Shown here: piece after piece, positions 7,603 to 15,709 of the stretch
Layout of the letters: every line of letters starts with the position of its first letter
Numbering within the stretch: the stretch's first letter is position 1
DNA from: an uncultured Chitinophagaceae bacterium
Lineage (GTDB): Bacteria > Bacteroidota > Bacteroidia > Chitinophagales > Chitinophagaceae
NCBI GenBank assembly: GCA_946885665.1
Contig: CAMPGT010000055.1
Location: 1 to 16,826, forward strand
DNA length: 16,826 bases
Reading direction: 5' to 3'
Notes under the pieces: model-generated
Told to the model about the DNA's origin: nothing
Database searches by the model: none
What the model saw: the letters and a program-made list of their open reading frames with translations, nothing else
Made by a program: the position numbers and the translations under genes

Positions 7603-8352
7603 TTACTTACAATCATATTGGATCGTTGCATTCAGCGTAAGATCGAGAAAGGGTTGCCAATAGGCAAACTCGGAAAAGTTAAATTGAACGGGTAGTCCTG
7701 CTTCGTTGTACCTCTTTACATTCATCACACTGTTGCGGCTAAAATCCCTGTAAATGATTTGCCAGGCAGGACTCAGACTGTACAGGCTCGGCTTGTCGCT
7801 ATAGCGAATGGTTTTATTCCAGGGATGGTCGAAGGGATTCGCCTGCCTGTTGCCCCGCAGGTCGTAATAATAACTGTACACTTCTGTTTGAAACTCCCAG
7901 TCGTCATCATCCTCTTTGTGAATTTGTTTGATCTCCTCGCGTACGATGCGCCCGTTACCATCGGTTCGAAATGTTTCCAGGTAAATGTTTCCCGATGCAT
8001 CGATCGCCGTATCGCGAATGGGTACCGTTGATGTGCCCTCGTAGACGTATATCCTGGTATTGCCCATGTAAGGATCGGGGCTGTGAACGATCAGCCTGTT
8101 CAGTTCATCATATTCAAAGGTTTCAATCGTGAAACCCTTCGGCAGATAGATGTTTTTGTACGTAATAACCGATGGATTGCCGTTTTCGTCGTAGTTGATA
8201 GTGGTGGAAAAATTATCACCGTAATAGTCGTAAGTATAGCCAACAATTTTGCACGTGAGCGTGGTGTTGTTAGGGGGCCTGTAATAGTCAACAATCTTCT
8301 TACAGCCTGTTAGAGTAAGCACGACAAGTACCAACGCAGCAGCTTCTTTCAT
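7603..8352 (-). CDS. Uncharacterised lipoprotein with YD-type repeats
   Basis: 249 residues. A lipoprotein signal peptide ends in the lipobox LTGC with lipidated Cys17, followed by KK, so an envelope location is expected. The body has YD/RHS-like strands such as NYDENGNPSVITY and EYDELNRLIVHSP, alternating with aromatic-rich beta segments. Such proteins are common singletons in Chitinophagaceae, and no specific function is known. The gene is convergent with the ECF operon, 13 bases from its stop, and divergent from the sugar-porter operon across 237 bases. Confidence 0.8.
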   Translation of the reverse strand: MKEAAALVLVVLTLTGCKKIVDYYRPPNNTTLTCKIVGYTYDYYGDNFSTTINYDENGNPSVITYKNIYLPKGFTIETFEYDELNRLIVHSPDPYMGNTRIYVYEGTSTVPIRDTAIDASGNIYLETFRTDGNGRIVREEIKQIHKEDDDDWEFQTEVYSYYYDLRGNRQANPFDHPWNKTIRYSDKPSLYSLSPAWQIIYRDFSRNSVMNVKRYNEAGLPVQFNFSEFAYWQPFLDLTLNATIQYDCK

Positions 8353-8439
8353 AAATAAGGCGAACGGTTAATTTAGGGGGTTATCTGAAATTAGGTTTTT
8401 TAAATCGTCCGCTAAAAAAATAATAAAAAACGCGTGCCG

Positions 8440-8453
8440 GGGAACCGTTTCCC
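8440..8453. promoter_or_regulatory. LacI-type operator-like palindrome upstream of the MFS-DUF5107 operon
   Basis: The 14-base sequence GGGAACCGTTTCCC is an inverted repeat with only one mismatched pair (the positions either side of the central CG). CG-centred, A/T-flanked palindromes of this length are the standard operator form of LacI/PurR/CcpA proteins. The position is 80 bases upstream of the likely -7 element of the sugar-porter gene. It suggests control by the LacI-type regulator encoded at 635-1657, or by another member of that family. Confidence 0.45.
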
Positions 8454-8510
8454 TTCCCAACAGCGATATTTAAGCAGGTAAATAATCTATGCTTTTCGAA
8501 AAAAAGTCCA

Positions 8511-8552
8511 TCAACCAAATTTCACATTTGAATATGTTTGAATCCTGGTTGA
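8511..8552 (+). promoter_or_regulatory. Promoter region of the MFS-DUF5107 operon with perfect -7 element inside an inverted repeat
   Basis: TATGTTTG at 8533-8540 is a perfect Bacteroidota -7 element (TAnnTTTG). No TTTG is found 19-21 bases upstream. The element is enclosed by the perfect 7-base inverted repeat TCAACCA (8511-8517) and TGGTTGA (8546-8552). Two further repeats lie inside: CAAAT (8516-8520) with ATTTG (8526-8530), and a direct repeat TTTGAAT at 8527-8533 and 8537-8543. Transcription would start near 8546, leaving a leader of about 45 bases. The repeats suggest a bound regulator at the promoter core. Confidence 0.5.
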
Positions 8553-8589
8553 AAACCAGCACATTTTAATTATTTCACCTCCTCTCACA

Positions 8590-9960
8590 TTGCAAACGTT
8601 GGGAAAAATTGTCACCATAAACGGAGCCTCTGCCGTCAACAACAGTTACATCGTAGGCGCTTCCTTCATTTCAGCCCTCGGCGGCTACCTGTTCGGCTTC
8701 GACTTCGCCGTCATTTCCGGCGCGCTGCCTTTTTTAAGAAATGCTTTCGGACTTACAGCATGGTGGGAAGGGTTCCTTACCGGGTCGCTGGCATTGGGCT
8801 GCATAATCGGTTGCCTGTGCGCCGGCGTATTGGCCGATCGCTTTGGAAGGCGGCCAGGCCTCATGACTGCGGCCATAATCTTTATTTTTTCGGCGCTGGG
8901 TATGGCATTTTCGCCTTCACTGGCATTGTTTATTACCTGTAGATTTTGTGCGGGTATCGGCGTAGGCATGGCATCGCTGTTGAGCCCGATGTATATCGCA
9001 GAGATCTCTCCGGCAGCAACCCGGGGCCGGAACGTTGCCATCAACCAGCTTACTATTGTCATCGGCATACTCGTTACCAACCTCGTCAACTATTTGCTGG
9101 CCGGCCAGGGAGATGACGCCTGGCGTTGGATGATAGGAGCCGGCGTTGTGCCTTCATTTTTGTTTCTGCTGGGCGTACTGTGGCTGCCGGAGAGCCCGCG
9201 TTGGCTCATCAGCGCCGGTAAAATGCAACGCGCCGAAAAAATACTGCAGAAAATATACGGCGGCGCCCATGCCGGTCAAACAAAACATGAGATCGGTCAA
9301 TCCCTGCGCGCAACAAAAAACGACACACCGGTTAAGGTTTTCAGCAAGGCGGTGCGCCCTGCCGTCGTCGTGGGTATCGTGCTGGCCGTGTTTCAGCAGT
9401 TTTGCGGCATCAACATCGTTTTTAATTATACCTCCACCATTTTTGAATCGGTTGGCGCCAACCTCGACCGCCAGTTGTTTGAAACGGTAAGCATCGGGTT
9501 CGTCAATCTTGTGTTCACGCTGCTGGCCATGTGGCAGGTAGATAAGCTCGGCCGCCGCCCGCTCATGCTTGTGGGGTCGCTGGGACTTACCATTATTTAC
9601 GTGGCGCTCGCATTTGTTTTGCAAAACCAGTCATCGCCGGCGCTGGTATCGGTGTTTGTGTTGACGGCAATAGCGTTATATGCTTCGTCGCTTGCACCCG
9701 TAACCTGGGTGCTCATTTCTGAAATTTTTCCCAACCGGATCAGGGGAAAGGCCTCCTCGTTAGCCATCGTTTCCTTGTGGATCGCATACTTTATCCTGGT
9801 GTTTACATTTCCCGTGCTGGCCGAAAAGATCGGCACCTACGGACCCTTCTATTTGTATGCGGCCATCTGCCTCCTGGGTTTCCTGTTCATAAAAAGCAGG
9901 GTGAAAGAAACAAAAGGGCAAACGCTGGAACAACTTGAGAGCAATTTGATTCATCATTAA
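8590..9960 (+). CDS. Sugar-porter family MFS transporter
   Basis: 456 residues with about 12 predicted transmembrane helices. Sugar-porter signatures are present: LGGYLFGFDFAVISGA (30-45), DRFGRRPG in the loop between helices 2 and 3 (83-90), PESPRWL after helix 6 (200-206), QQFCGINIVFNY in helix 7 (269-280) and DKLGRRPL in the matching loop of the second half. It should import a monosaccharide, polyol or small glycoside across the inner membrane, driven by protons or sodium. The start is a TTG at 8590: the frame upstream is open only to a TGA at 8539-8541, with no ATG, so a non-ATG start seems real. The stop is 12 bases before the DUF5107 gene, forming an operon. Confidence 0.93.
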   Translation: MQTLGKIVTINGASAVNNSYIVGASFISALGGYLFGFDFAVISGALPFLRNAFGLTAWWEGFLTGSLALGCIIGCLCAGVLADRFGRRPGLMTAAIIFIFSALGMAFSPSLALFITCRFCAGIGVGMASLLSPMYIAEISPAATRGRNVAINQLTIVIGILVTNLVNYLLAGQGDDAWRWMIGAGVVPSFLFLLGVLWLPESPRWLISAGKMQRAEKILQKIYGGAHAGQTKHEIGQSLRATKNDTPVKVFSKAVRPAVVVGIVLAVFQQFCGINIVFNYTSTIFESVGANLDRQLFETVSIGFVNLVFTLLAMWQVDKLGRRPLMLVGSLGLTIIYVALAFVLQNQSSPALVSVFVLTAIALYASSLAPVTWVLISEIFPNRIRGKASSLAIVSLWIAYFILVFTFPVLAEKIGTYGPFYLYAAICLLGFLFIKSRVKETKGQTLEQLESNLIHH

Positions 9961-9972
9961 TTGACCGTTAGT

Positions 9973-12900
9973 ATGCATGAAGAGCATGTAAAAGCATGGG
10001 AGGAACAAGTAAGCATTCCGACATACAGGGTAGGCGAACCAGACAAGAATCCGATGTTCCTTGAAAAGAGAGTTTACCAGGGCAGCAGTGGCACTGTTTA
10101 TCCCCACGCAGTAATTGATAAGGTGTATGATGAGAAGGAAAATAAGCTGTACAAAGCTGTTTTTCTGGAAAATGAATACCTCAAAATCATGATCCTGCCC
10201 GGGCTCGGTGGCCGTATCCAGATGGCTGTTGATAAAACCAATGATTACCATTTCGTTTATTATAACCGGGTGATCAAACCCGCGCTGGTGGGATTGACGG
10301 GACCTTGGATCTCGGGAGGGATAGAACTCAACTGGCCACAGCATCACCGTCCCGGCACCTTCGATCCCGTGGATTATAGTATTGAAGAAAATGCAGATGG
10401 CAGCAAAACCGTATGGGTAAGCGAAATCGAAAAGATGAACCACACCAAGGGCATGGCGGGATTTACGCTCTATCCCGGCAGGGCTTACCTGGAAATAAAA
10501 GGGCAGTTGTACAACCGCACCGCACTGCCGCAAACGTTTTTATGGTGGGCAAATCCCGCAGTTGCCGTGGATGAAAGCTACCAGTCGGTATTTCCTCCTG
10601 ATGTGCACGCGGTGTACGATCACGGCAAGAGAGATGTATCCTCCTTCCCCATCGCTACAGGAACGTATTACAAGGTGGACTACTCGCCGGGTACCGATAT
10701 TTCACGCTACATGAATATACCGGTGCCCACTTCTTACATGGCCGTAAACTCTTCCTTCGATTTTGTTGGCGGCTACAATCACGGCAAACGTGCGGGCATC
10801 CTGCACATCGCCGATCATCACATCTCTCCCGGTAAAAAACAATGGACCTGGGGCAGCGGAGAATTTGGAAAGGCCTGGGACCGGCACCTGACGGACGACG
10901 ACGGGCCATATTTTGAATTGATGACCGGTATTTTTACTGAGAACCAGCCCGATTTTAGCTGGATCATGGCCAACGAGGAAAGAAACTTTCGCCAGTATTT
11001 TATGCCCTATAAAAATATCGGGTATGTAAAGAACGCCACCATTGACGCAGCAGTAAACCTTGAAACCGCACCGGGATGCGCCACCATCAGTGTGTACGTT
11101 ACGGCAGAACAACGTAACCTAACCGTGAAGCTGCTGCATGCCGGCAAGACAGTATCGGAAGACATCGTGACCATCGATCCGAAAAAAACATTTGAAAAAC
11201 AGGTAACACTGCCATCCGGTTATGAAGAGACCCAACTGACCGTGGCGGTTGCAGATGCAAATGGCAGAATACTGGTTAGGTATTCGCCTGTTGGCCAAAG
11301 GAACAAGGAGATACCCTCACCGGCACAACCGATCCCGGAACCGGGGGATATTCCCACCAATGAACGCCTCTATCTTGCCGGGCTGCACCTTGAACAATAC
11401 CGCCACGCCACCTATTCGCCGGTGCCTTATTACCTTGAGGCGCTGCGAAGAGACCCGACAGATATACGCAACAACAATGCGCTTGGCCTGTGGTACCTGC
11501 GGCATGGCCGATACAAAAAAGCAGCGGAGAATTTCCAGAATGCGATAGACGCCATGACGCGCCACAACCTGAATCCCTACGACGGCGAACCATTTTACAA
11601 CCTGGGCGTGGCGCTTATCATGCAGCATAAGCACGACGATGCCTATCCCGCGTTTTATAAGGCAGCATGGAGCAGCCCGTGGCAGGACAAAAGCTTTCTT
11701 CAACTGGCGAGAATTGATGCAGGCAAAGGAAATTATTTGCGCGCTCTCGAACATGCGGAACGTTCGATTAACAAAAACTATCACGGCCTGCAAGCGCGCC
11801 ACTTAAAAACGATCCTGCTAAGAAAACTGCATCGCTTGAATGAGGCAGAACAATTGGCGAAGCGTACGCTGGCTATCGATACATTTGACTTTGGCTCTGG
11901 CTGGGAGCTATATTTTATTCTGAAAGAAAAAGGAGCCGGGGAAGCGGCAAACAGGCAGTTTGCCGAACTGACTAAAAGGATGCGAGGCGATACGCACACT
12001 TACATCGAAATTGCGCTCGATTATTATCGCGCGGGGTTTTATTTGGATGCTGCCGGTTTGCCGGAACGCATTGCCGTCGATGCAAAGGATCCGTTCGTGC
12101 ATTATTATCTCGCGTATTTTCATTCGCTTGCAGGTAACGAGCATGTTGCTGTGCAATATGCAGCGGCGGCGCTGTCGTTACCTGATACCGCCATTTTCAC
12201 CAACCGGCTCGAAGATATCGACATGCTCCGGCACATTACCCGCCTCAACACCCGCGACCATAAAGCCTGGTACCATCTGGGTAATATCTGGTACGACAAA
12301 CGACAATACCAGGAAGCCATCAGCGCCTGGGAAACGTCGCGCGAAATTTTTGATGGCTTTCCAACAACACACCGGAACCTCGGCATCGCGTATTACAATC
12401 GGTTAAACGATGCCGACAGGGCGCTCGCCAGTTATGAAAAGGCATTCACGCTCGATCCTTCGGATGCACGTGTGTTGTTCGAAATGGACCAATTGCGCAA
12501 AAGGCTCAATCACAGTGCCGGCGAGCGGTTGCAATTGCTCAATAAATACTCCGGACAAGTTAGCGAACGCGATGATCTTTACATCGAATACATCACGCTT
12601 CATAATCTTACAGGTGACCATGAAACGGCATTGCAATTGATCAACGCCCGAAATTTTCACCCATGGGAAGGCGGCGAGGGAAAGGTGTCAGGCCAGTACG
12701 TGGCCACACATGTGGAACTCGCAAGAATCGCGTTTCACAAAAAAGAATATTTAAAGGCTGTGGACCTGCTGAATGCCGCAGAGGTATATCCACTAAACCT
12801 CGGAGAAGGAAAATTATATGGCGCGCAGGAAAACGACATTCACTACTGGCTGGGTTGCGCCTATTCGGCACTGGATGAAAACGACAAAGCCGTGATGTAT

Positions 12901-13311
12901 TGGGAAAAAGCCTCTGTTGGTAGCAGCGAACCCGCTGCCGCAATATTTTACAACGATCAGCCACCCGATAAAATATTTTACCAGGGCGCGGCGCTCATGA
13001 AACTCGGCCGCGAAAAAGAGGCGCACCAGCGCTTCGGCAGGCTCGTGGAATATGGCCGGCAACACTATAACGACGAAGTAAAAATCGATTACTTCGCCGT
13101 GTCGCTACCCGACCTGATGATCTTCGATGATGACCTGGATAAAAAGAACAAGGTTCACTGTCATTATTTAATTGGATTGGGAGAACTGGGCATGGGGCAC
13201 ACAGCGGAAGCCATGCGCGAATTCAGAAAGGCATTGGAGATGGACAAAAATCACCAGGGTGCGGTCACGCACCTGAAGATGACAAAACGTGCAACAAATA
13301 TCGAAGCGTAG
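9973..13311 (+). CDS. DUF5107 domain and tetratricopeptide-repeat protein
   Basis: 1112 residues from the ATG at 9973; a TTG at 9961 directly after the previous stop is less likely. The first ~340 residues match the DUF5107 family, which has a galactose-mutarotase-like beta-sandwich fold. Diagnostic segments are LPGLGGRIQMAVDKT, GPWISGGIELNWPQHHRPGT and TWGSGEFGKAWDRHL, rich in His, Trp, Asp and Glu as in carbohydrate-binding sites. A beta domain follows (~345-450), then TPR-like helical repeats from ~460 to the end. Two Gly/Glu-rich loops interrupt the TPRs near residues 895-905 (HPWEGGEGKV) and 938-952 (PLNLGEGKLYGAQEND). There is no signal peptide, so it is cytoplasmic. Placement after a sugar porter suggests it acts on the imported carbohydrate, as epimerase, hydrolase, lyase or scaffold. 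The activity is unknown. Confidence 0.88.
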   Translation: MHEEHVKAWEEQVSIPTYRVGEPDKNPMFLEKRVYQGSSGTVYPHAVIDKVYDEKENKLYKAVFLENEYLKIMILPGLGGRIQMAVDKTNDYHFVYYNRVIKPALVGLTGPWISGGIELNWPQHHRPGTFDPVDYSIEENADGSKTVWVSEIEKMNHTKGMAGFTLYPGRAYLEIKGQLYNRTALPQTFLWWANPAVAVDESYQSVFPPDVHAVYDHGKRDVSSFPIATGTYYKVDYSPGTDISRYMNIPVPTSYMAVNSSFDFVGGYNHGKRAGILHIADHHISPGKKQWTWGSGEFGKAWDRHLTDDDGPYFELMTGIFTENQPDFSWIMANEERNFRQYFMPYKNIGYVKNATIDAAVNLETAPGCATISVYVTAEQRNLTVKLLHAGKTVSEDIVTIDPKKTFEKQVTLPSGYEETQLTVAVADANGRILVRYSPVGQRNKEIPSPAQPIPEPGDIPTNERLYLAGLHLEQYRHATYSPVPYYLEALRRDPTDIRNNNALGLWYLRHGRYKKAAENFQNAIDAMTRHNLNPYDGEPFYNLGVALIMQHKHDDAYPAFYKAAWSSPWQDKSFLQLARIDAGKGNYLRALEHAERSINKNYHGLQARHLKTILLRKLHRLNEAEQLAKRTLAIDTFDFGSGWELYFILKEKGAGEAANRQFAELTKRMRGDTHTYIEIALDYYRAGFYLDAAGLPERIAVDAKDPFVHYYLAYFHSLAGNEHVAVQYAAAALSLPDTAIFTNRLEDIDMLRHITRLNTRDHKAWYHLGNIWYDKRQYQEAISAWETSREIFDGFPTTHRNLGIAYYNRLNDADRALASYEKAFTLDPSDARVLFEMDQLRKRLNHSAGERLQLLNKYSGQVSERDDLYIEYITLHNLTGDHETALQLINARNFHPWEGGEGKVSGQYVATHVELARIAFHKKEYLKAVDLLNAAEVYPLNLGEGKLYGAQENDIHYWLGCAYSALDENDKAVMYWEKASVGSSEPAAAIFYNDQPPDKIFYQGAALMKLGREKEAHQRFGRLVEYGRQHYNDEVKIDYFAVSLPDLMIFDDDLDKKNKVHCHYLIGLGELGMGHTAEAMREFRKALEMDKNHQGAVTHLKMTKRATNIEA

Positions 13312-13314
13312 CAT

Positions 13315-14400
13315 CTAATTCAACAGCACGCTGTGTATCGGCTCCCCTATCGGGTGGCGTGTAGTGAAGTTCATTCCGAGAAACCTGGCGATTGTTTTGG
13401 CAACCTGGTTTTGATAAAGCTGCCCCGGCTTTGTTATTTCTCCGAGTGGTTTTGTATCCGGTCCCATGGCCACGAACCAGATCTCGTCTGAATGTGGAAT
13501 CGTGTGAAAATGGCCGGTCCACTTTTCATCGTCGCCTCTTCCATGATCGTTCGTGATGATGAGGGTTGTTTTGCCTTTATAAAACGGATCCTGTTGGAGG
13601 TAGGTCCACAGGTCGCCGATCATACCATCGATGTAGTGTGCCGCGTCGAGGTACAGGTCGTATTTTCCCTGGTGGCCGAACGCATCGGTATCTATAAAAG
13701 CGAGGTAAAGAACTTTTGGATGGTTTTTCTTTACGTATTCTTTTGCGAGTGCGTATGTGGAGCCATCCAGCCGCTCCGTGGTACCGAATATTTTTGGAAG
13801 ATGGGCCTGCTGTTCGTTGAGCACTTTCTGTGTTTCATTCAGTTCCTTGTCTTCCAGCTCGCTCCAGCCGGCGTTGATATACAGCCCGCTTCTTTCCTGG
13901 TTGAGGATGCGGTAATACGCGTTCCATGATGCAAATACACTCACTTTATTTTTATAGGCCGACTGCTTGTTGATGTATTCGAGCACGTTCACGTTTGGAT
14001 TGGGCGGAAAGTCGTTCGAATTAATAGCGGAATCGGGATAGCCGGTGAAAATTTCGTTGTAGCCGGGATAGGAAAACCAGTAGCGGTTTTTGACATTCAC
14101 ATTGTTGCCGATGGTGCGGTTGCCGTATAGTTGTCCTTCGCTGGCAATGGTGTTCCAGAAAAAAGGCATCACCAGCTTTCGCCTTTCCTGGGAAGTTGCT
14201 GCCCAATAACGCTCAATCAGGGCAGCAGAATCGCCTGCTATATATTTCTTTGTTCTTATTAGCTGCGAATCTGCACCCGTAAACAGTTCCTTCCACCGGT
14301 AGCCGTCGAGCGTAACGATAACAAGGTTTTCGGTTTTCCGTTGTTGAGCAACTGCCGACAGGCAGGTCAACAAAAAGATAGCAGTGGCCAGGTGTTTCAT
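13315..14400 (-). CDS. Secreted alkaline-phosphatase-superfamily phosphodiesterase/pyrophosphatase-like protein
   Basis: 361 residues with a signal peptide ending AVA before QQ (about residue 18). Metal and nucleophile motifs of the superfamily are visible: VTLDGYRW with Asp32, then a YWFSYPGYNEIFTGY segment in which Ser110 occupies the place of the NPP nucleophile. DTDAFGHQGKYD follows, then TNDHGRGDDEKWTGHFHTIPHSD, with further Asp/His metal ligands. This matches type-I phosphodiesterase / nucleotide-pyrophosphatase-like proteins acting in the periplasm. The substrate is unknown; phosphonate- or sulfate-ester hydrolysis is also possible in this fold. It is convergent with the DUF5107 gene, only three bases between stops, so there is no room for an intergenic terminator. 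Possibly co-transcribed with the upstream DHFR-like gene (73-base gap). Confidence 0.85.
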   Translation of the reverse strand: MKHLATAIFLLTCLSAVAQQRKTENLVIVTLDGYRWKELFTGADSQLIRTKKYIAGDSAALIERYWAATSQERRKLVMPFFWNTIASEGQLYGNRTIGNNVNVKNRYWFSYPGYNEIFTGYPDSAINSNDFPPNPNVNVLEYINKQSAYKNKVSVFASWNAYYRILNQERSGLYINAGWSELEDKELNETQKVLNEQQAHLPKIFGTTERLDGSTYALAKEYVKKNHPKVLYLAFIDTDAFGHQGKYDLYLDAAHYIDGMIGDLWTYLQQDPFYKGKTTLIITNDHGRGDDEKWTGHFHTIPHSDEIWFVAMGPDTKPLGEITKPGQLYQNQVAKTIARFLGMNFTTRHPIGEPIHSVLLN

Positions 14401-14473
14401 TTGATGAATTTAAGAACTTCATCTTTACTTACCTTCCTCTCAAACATTAAATTCTGAGCCGTTTTAGTTCTCG

Positions 14474-15067
14474 CTAGATCCCAACGGTGCCCGTCTTAAC
14501 TTTTCCGGCTCGGCTGTAATTTGCGATGATCACGCCGCTGGGTGTAACTGAGTTTTCTATTAAAGTGAATGCCGCGGGAATTGGGCCGTCCTGGAACAGC
14601 CGTTGTCCGTTTCCGAGCGTTAACGGGTAAATTTTGAGCCAGAGTTCGTCTACTAAATCATTCGCAAGGAGAAGCTGAATGAGCTTGCCACTGCCCCAAA
14701 CATGAATATTGGGACCGTTCGAATTTTTGAGTTCTTTGATGTCCGCCAGGGTTTTGATAAAAACGGTGTTTTTCCAATCCGAGTTGTCCATGGTTTGTGA
14801 GAGGACGTACTTTTTACCTTCGTTGATAGCTGGCCACTTCGTTGCGTGTTGGGGCCAGTAGCCAGCAAAAATTTGAAATGTTTTCCTGCCCAGCAGATAG
14901 TCTGCAGGCTGCATCTCTTTCTTCATGACTTTAGCATAAACTTCATCGAGGTAGGCCACGGTCCATCCGCCGTATGTGAAACCGTTTGATGTATCTTCCT
15001 CGGGTCCACCGGGAGCCTGCATTACGCCATCTAATGTGATCATGGAGATGACAACTATCTTTCTCAT
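14474..15067 (-). CDS. DHFR/RibD C-terminal-domain family reductase
   Basis: 197 residues. It starts MRKIVVISMITLDGVMQAPGGPEED, the typical opening of this group. LLGRKTFQIFAGYWP is the conserved substrate/cofactor segment, and NIHVWGSGKLIQLLLANDLVDELWL carries the glycine motif for NADPH. Members resemble dihydrofolate reductase and riboflavin-biosynthesis RibD but are usually stand-alone proteins (YyaP/YwjB-like) of unproven substrate. It is the last minus-strand gene before the AT-richer block at the right. No functional tie to the sugar genes is apparent. Confidence 0.88.
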   Translation of the reverse strand: MRKIVVISMITLDGVMQAPGGPEEDTSNGFTYGGWTVAYLDEVYAKVMKKEMQPADYLLGRKTFQIFAGYWPQHATKWPAINEGKKYVLSQTMDNSDWKNTVFIKTLADIKELKNSNGPNIHVWGSGKLIQLLLANDLVDELWLKIYPLTLGNGQRLFQDGPIPAAFTLIENSVTPSGVIIANYSRAGKVKTGTVGI

Positions 15068-15253
15068 AATGTTTCGAGTTTTTTATTGTTTAGAAATTTA
15101 TTCTTTTGTTACAGCACAAATCTCGGGAACAACATTGAGGGCGTTGCAGTGTAAACGCGACAATTGCAGGGGCTGAATGCGAAATGGGAAGTCGTTCTAT
15201 TATTTGGGCAGTTATGCCGATAATTTGTCAATAAATTAATGCCTACCTCTTCA

Positions 15254-15373
15254 TCAGCTTTTGGACGATGGCTTATAATTTTTGAGCAGGTCTTCGATCC
15301 TGTCGTCCGGTACAAGGTTTGAAATAGCCAGCCGCTTAATACGCTTATATGCCGGGTGCACCGTATTAATGAG
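15254..15373 (-). pseudogene. Apparent C-terminal remnant of an unidentified gene
   Basis: Between TAA (15374-15376) and TGA (15254-15256) the reverse strand encodes 39 residues with ordinary protein composition: LINTVHPAYKRIKRLAISNL, then VPDDRIEDLLKNYKPSSKS. The amphipathic, charged helix and Lys/Ser-rich ending look like the tail of a real protein. There is no ATG, and stop codons lie immediately upstream, so it cannot be a complete gene. The family is not recognised. Confidence 0.35.
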
Positions 15374-15445
15374 TTAGTTATAGTTAGTAGGCATAACGGC
15401 GGAAGGCACAATCATAATTCTAGAGCAACGACAGCTAAAGCATAA

Positions 15446-15618
15446 GCTGATACCGGCATCAGCCGAAAAGCATTGTCAGGAAATTTCAGATACCGCTATT
15501 TCCTGAACAGTATGCCAAGCTGTTTTACAAAGTGGCTTTCAGCCGCTGGTTTTTTGTGGCTGGTTATTATGCTGTGATGTTTTGTATCTGATTAGTCAGG
15601 TTTAAGCTGGCTAATCAG
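15446..15618. repeat. Three consecutive inverted repeats (possible hairpins)
   Basis: First, GCTGATACCGGCATCAGC (15446-15463) is an 18-base palindrome with one mismatch. Second, TCAGGAAAT (15476-15484) and ATTTCCTGA (15498-15506) form a perfect 9-bp stem with a 13-base loop. Third, CTGATTAGTCAG (15588-15599) and CTGGCTAATCAG (15607-15618) form a 12-bp stem with a 7-base loop and one G-U pair in RNA. None is followed by a T-run, so they are not standard terminators. They could be recombination or transposon-end structures, or parts of a small RNA. Confidence 0.6.
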
Positions 15619-15701
15619 TTAAAGACAATAATGAATACCCCGGCCAATTATCAGCAGCCGCGAATATTGATACCATATTAAGGGAACGCCCTAACCTTTT
15701 G

Positions 15702-15709
15702 TAATTTTG
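15702..15709 (+). promoter_or_regulatory. Candidate -7 promoter element of the YhcG gene
   Basis: TAATTTTG is a perfect TAnnTTTG element, 21 bases before the ATG at 15731. No TTTG is present 19-21 bases upstream, so only the -7 half is supported. Confidence 0.4.

Noticed and set aside
9760..10533. Minus-strand open frame (257 codons) across the MFS and DUF5107 genes
   Set aside because: It overlaps two genes with clear family motifs on the plus strand, and its translation has no family features.
15109..15411. Minus-strand open frame (100 codons) left of the hairpins
   Set aside because: Unusual composition and no motif. A different frame in the same place gives the more protein-like fragment at 15254-15373.
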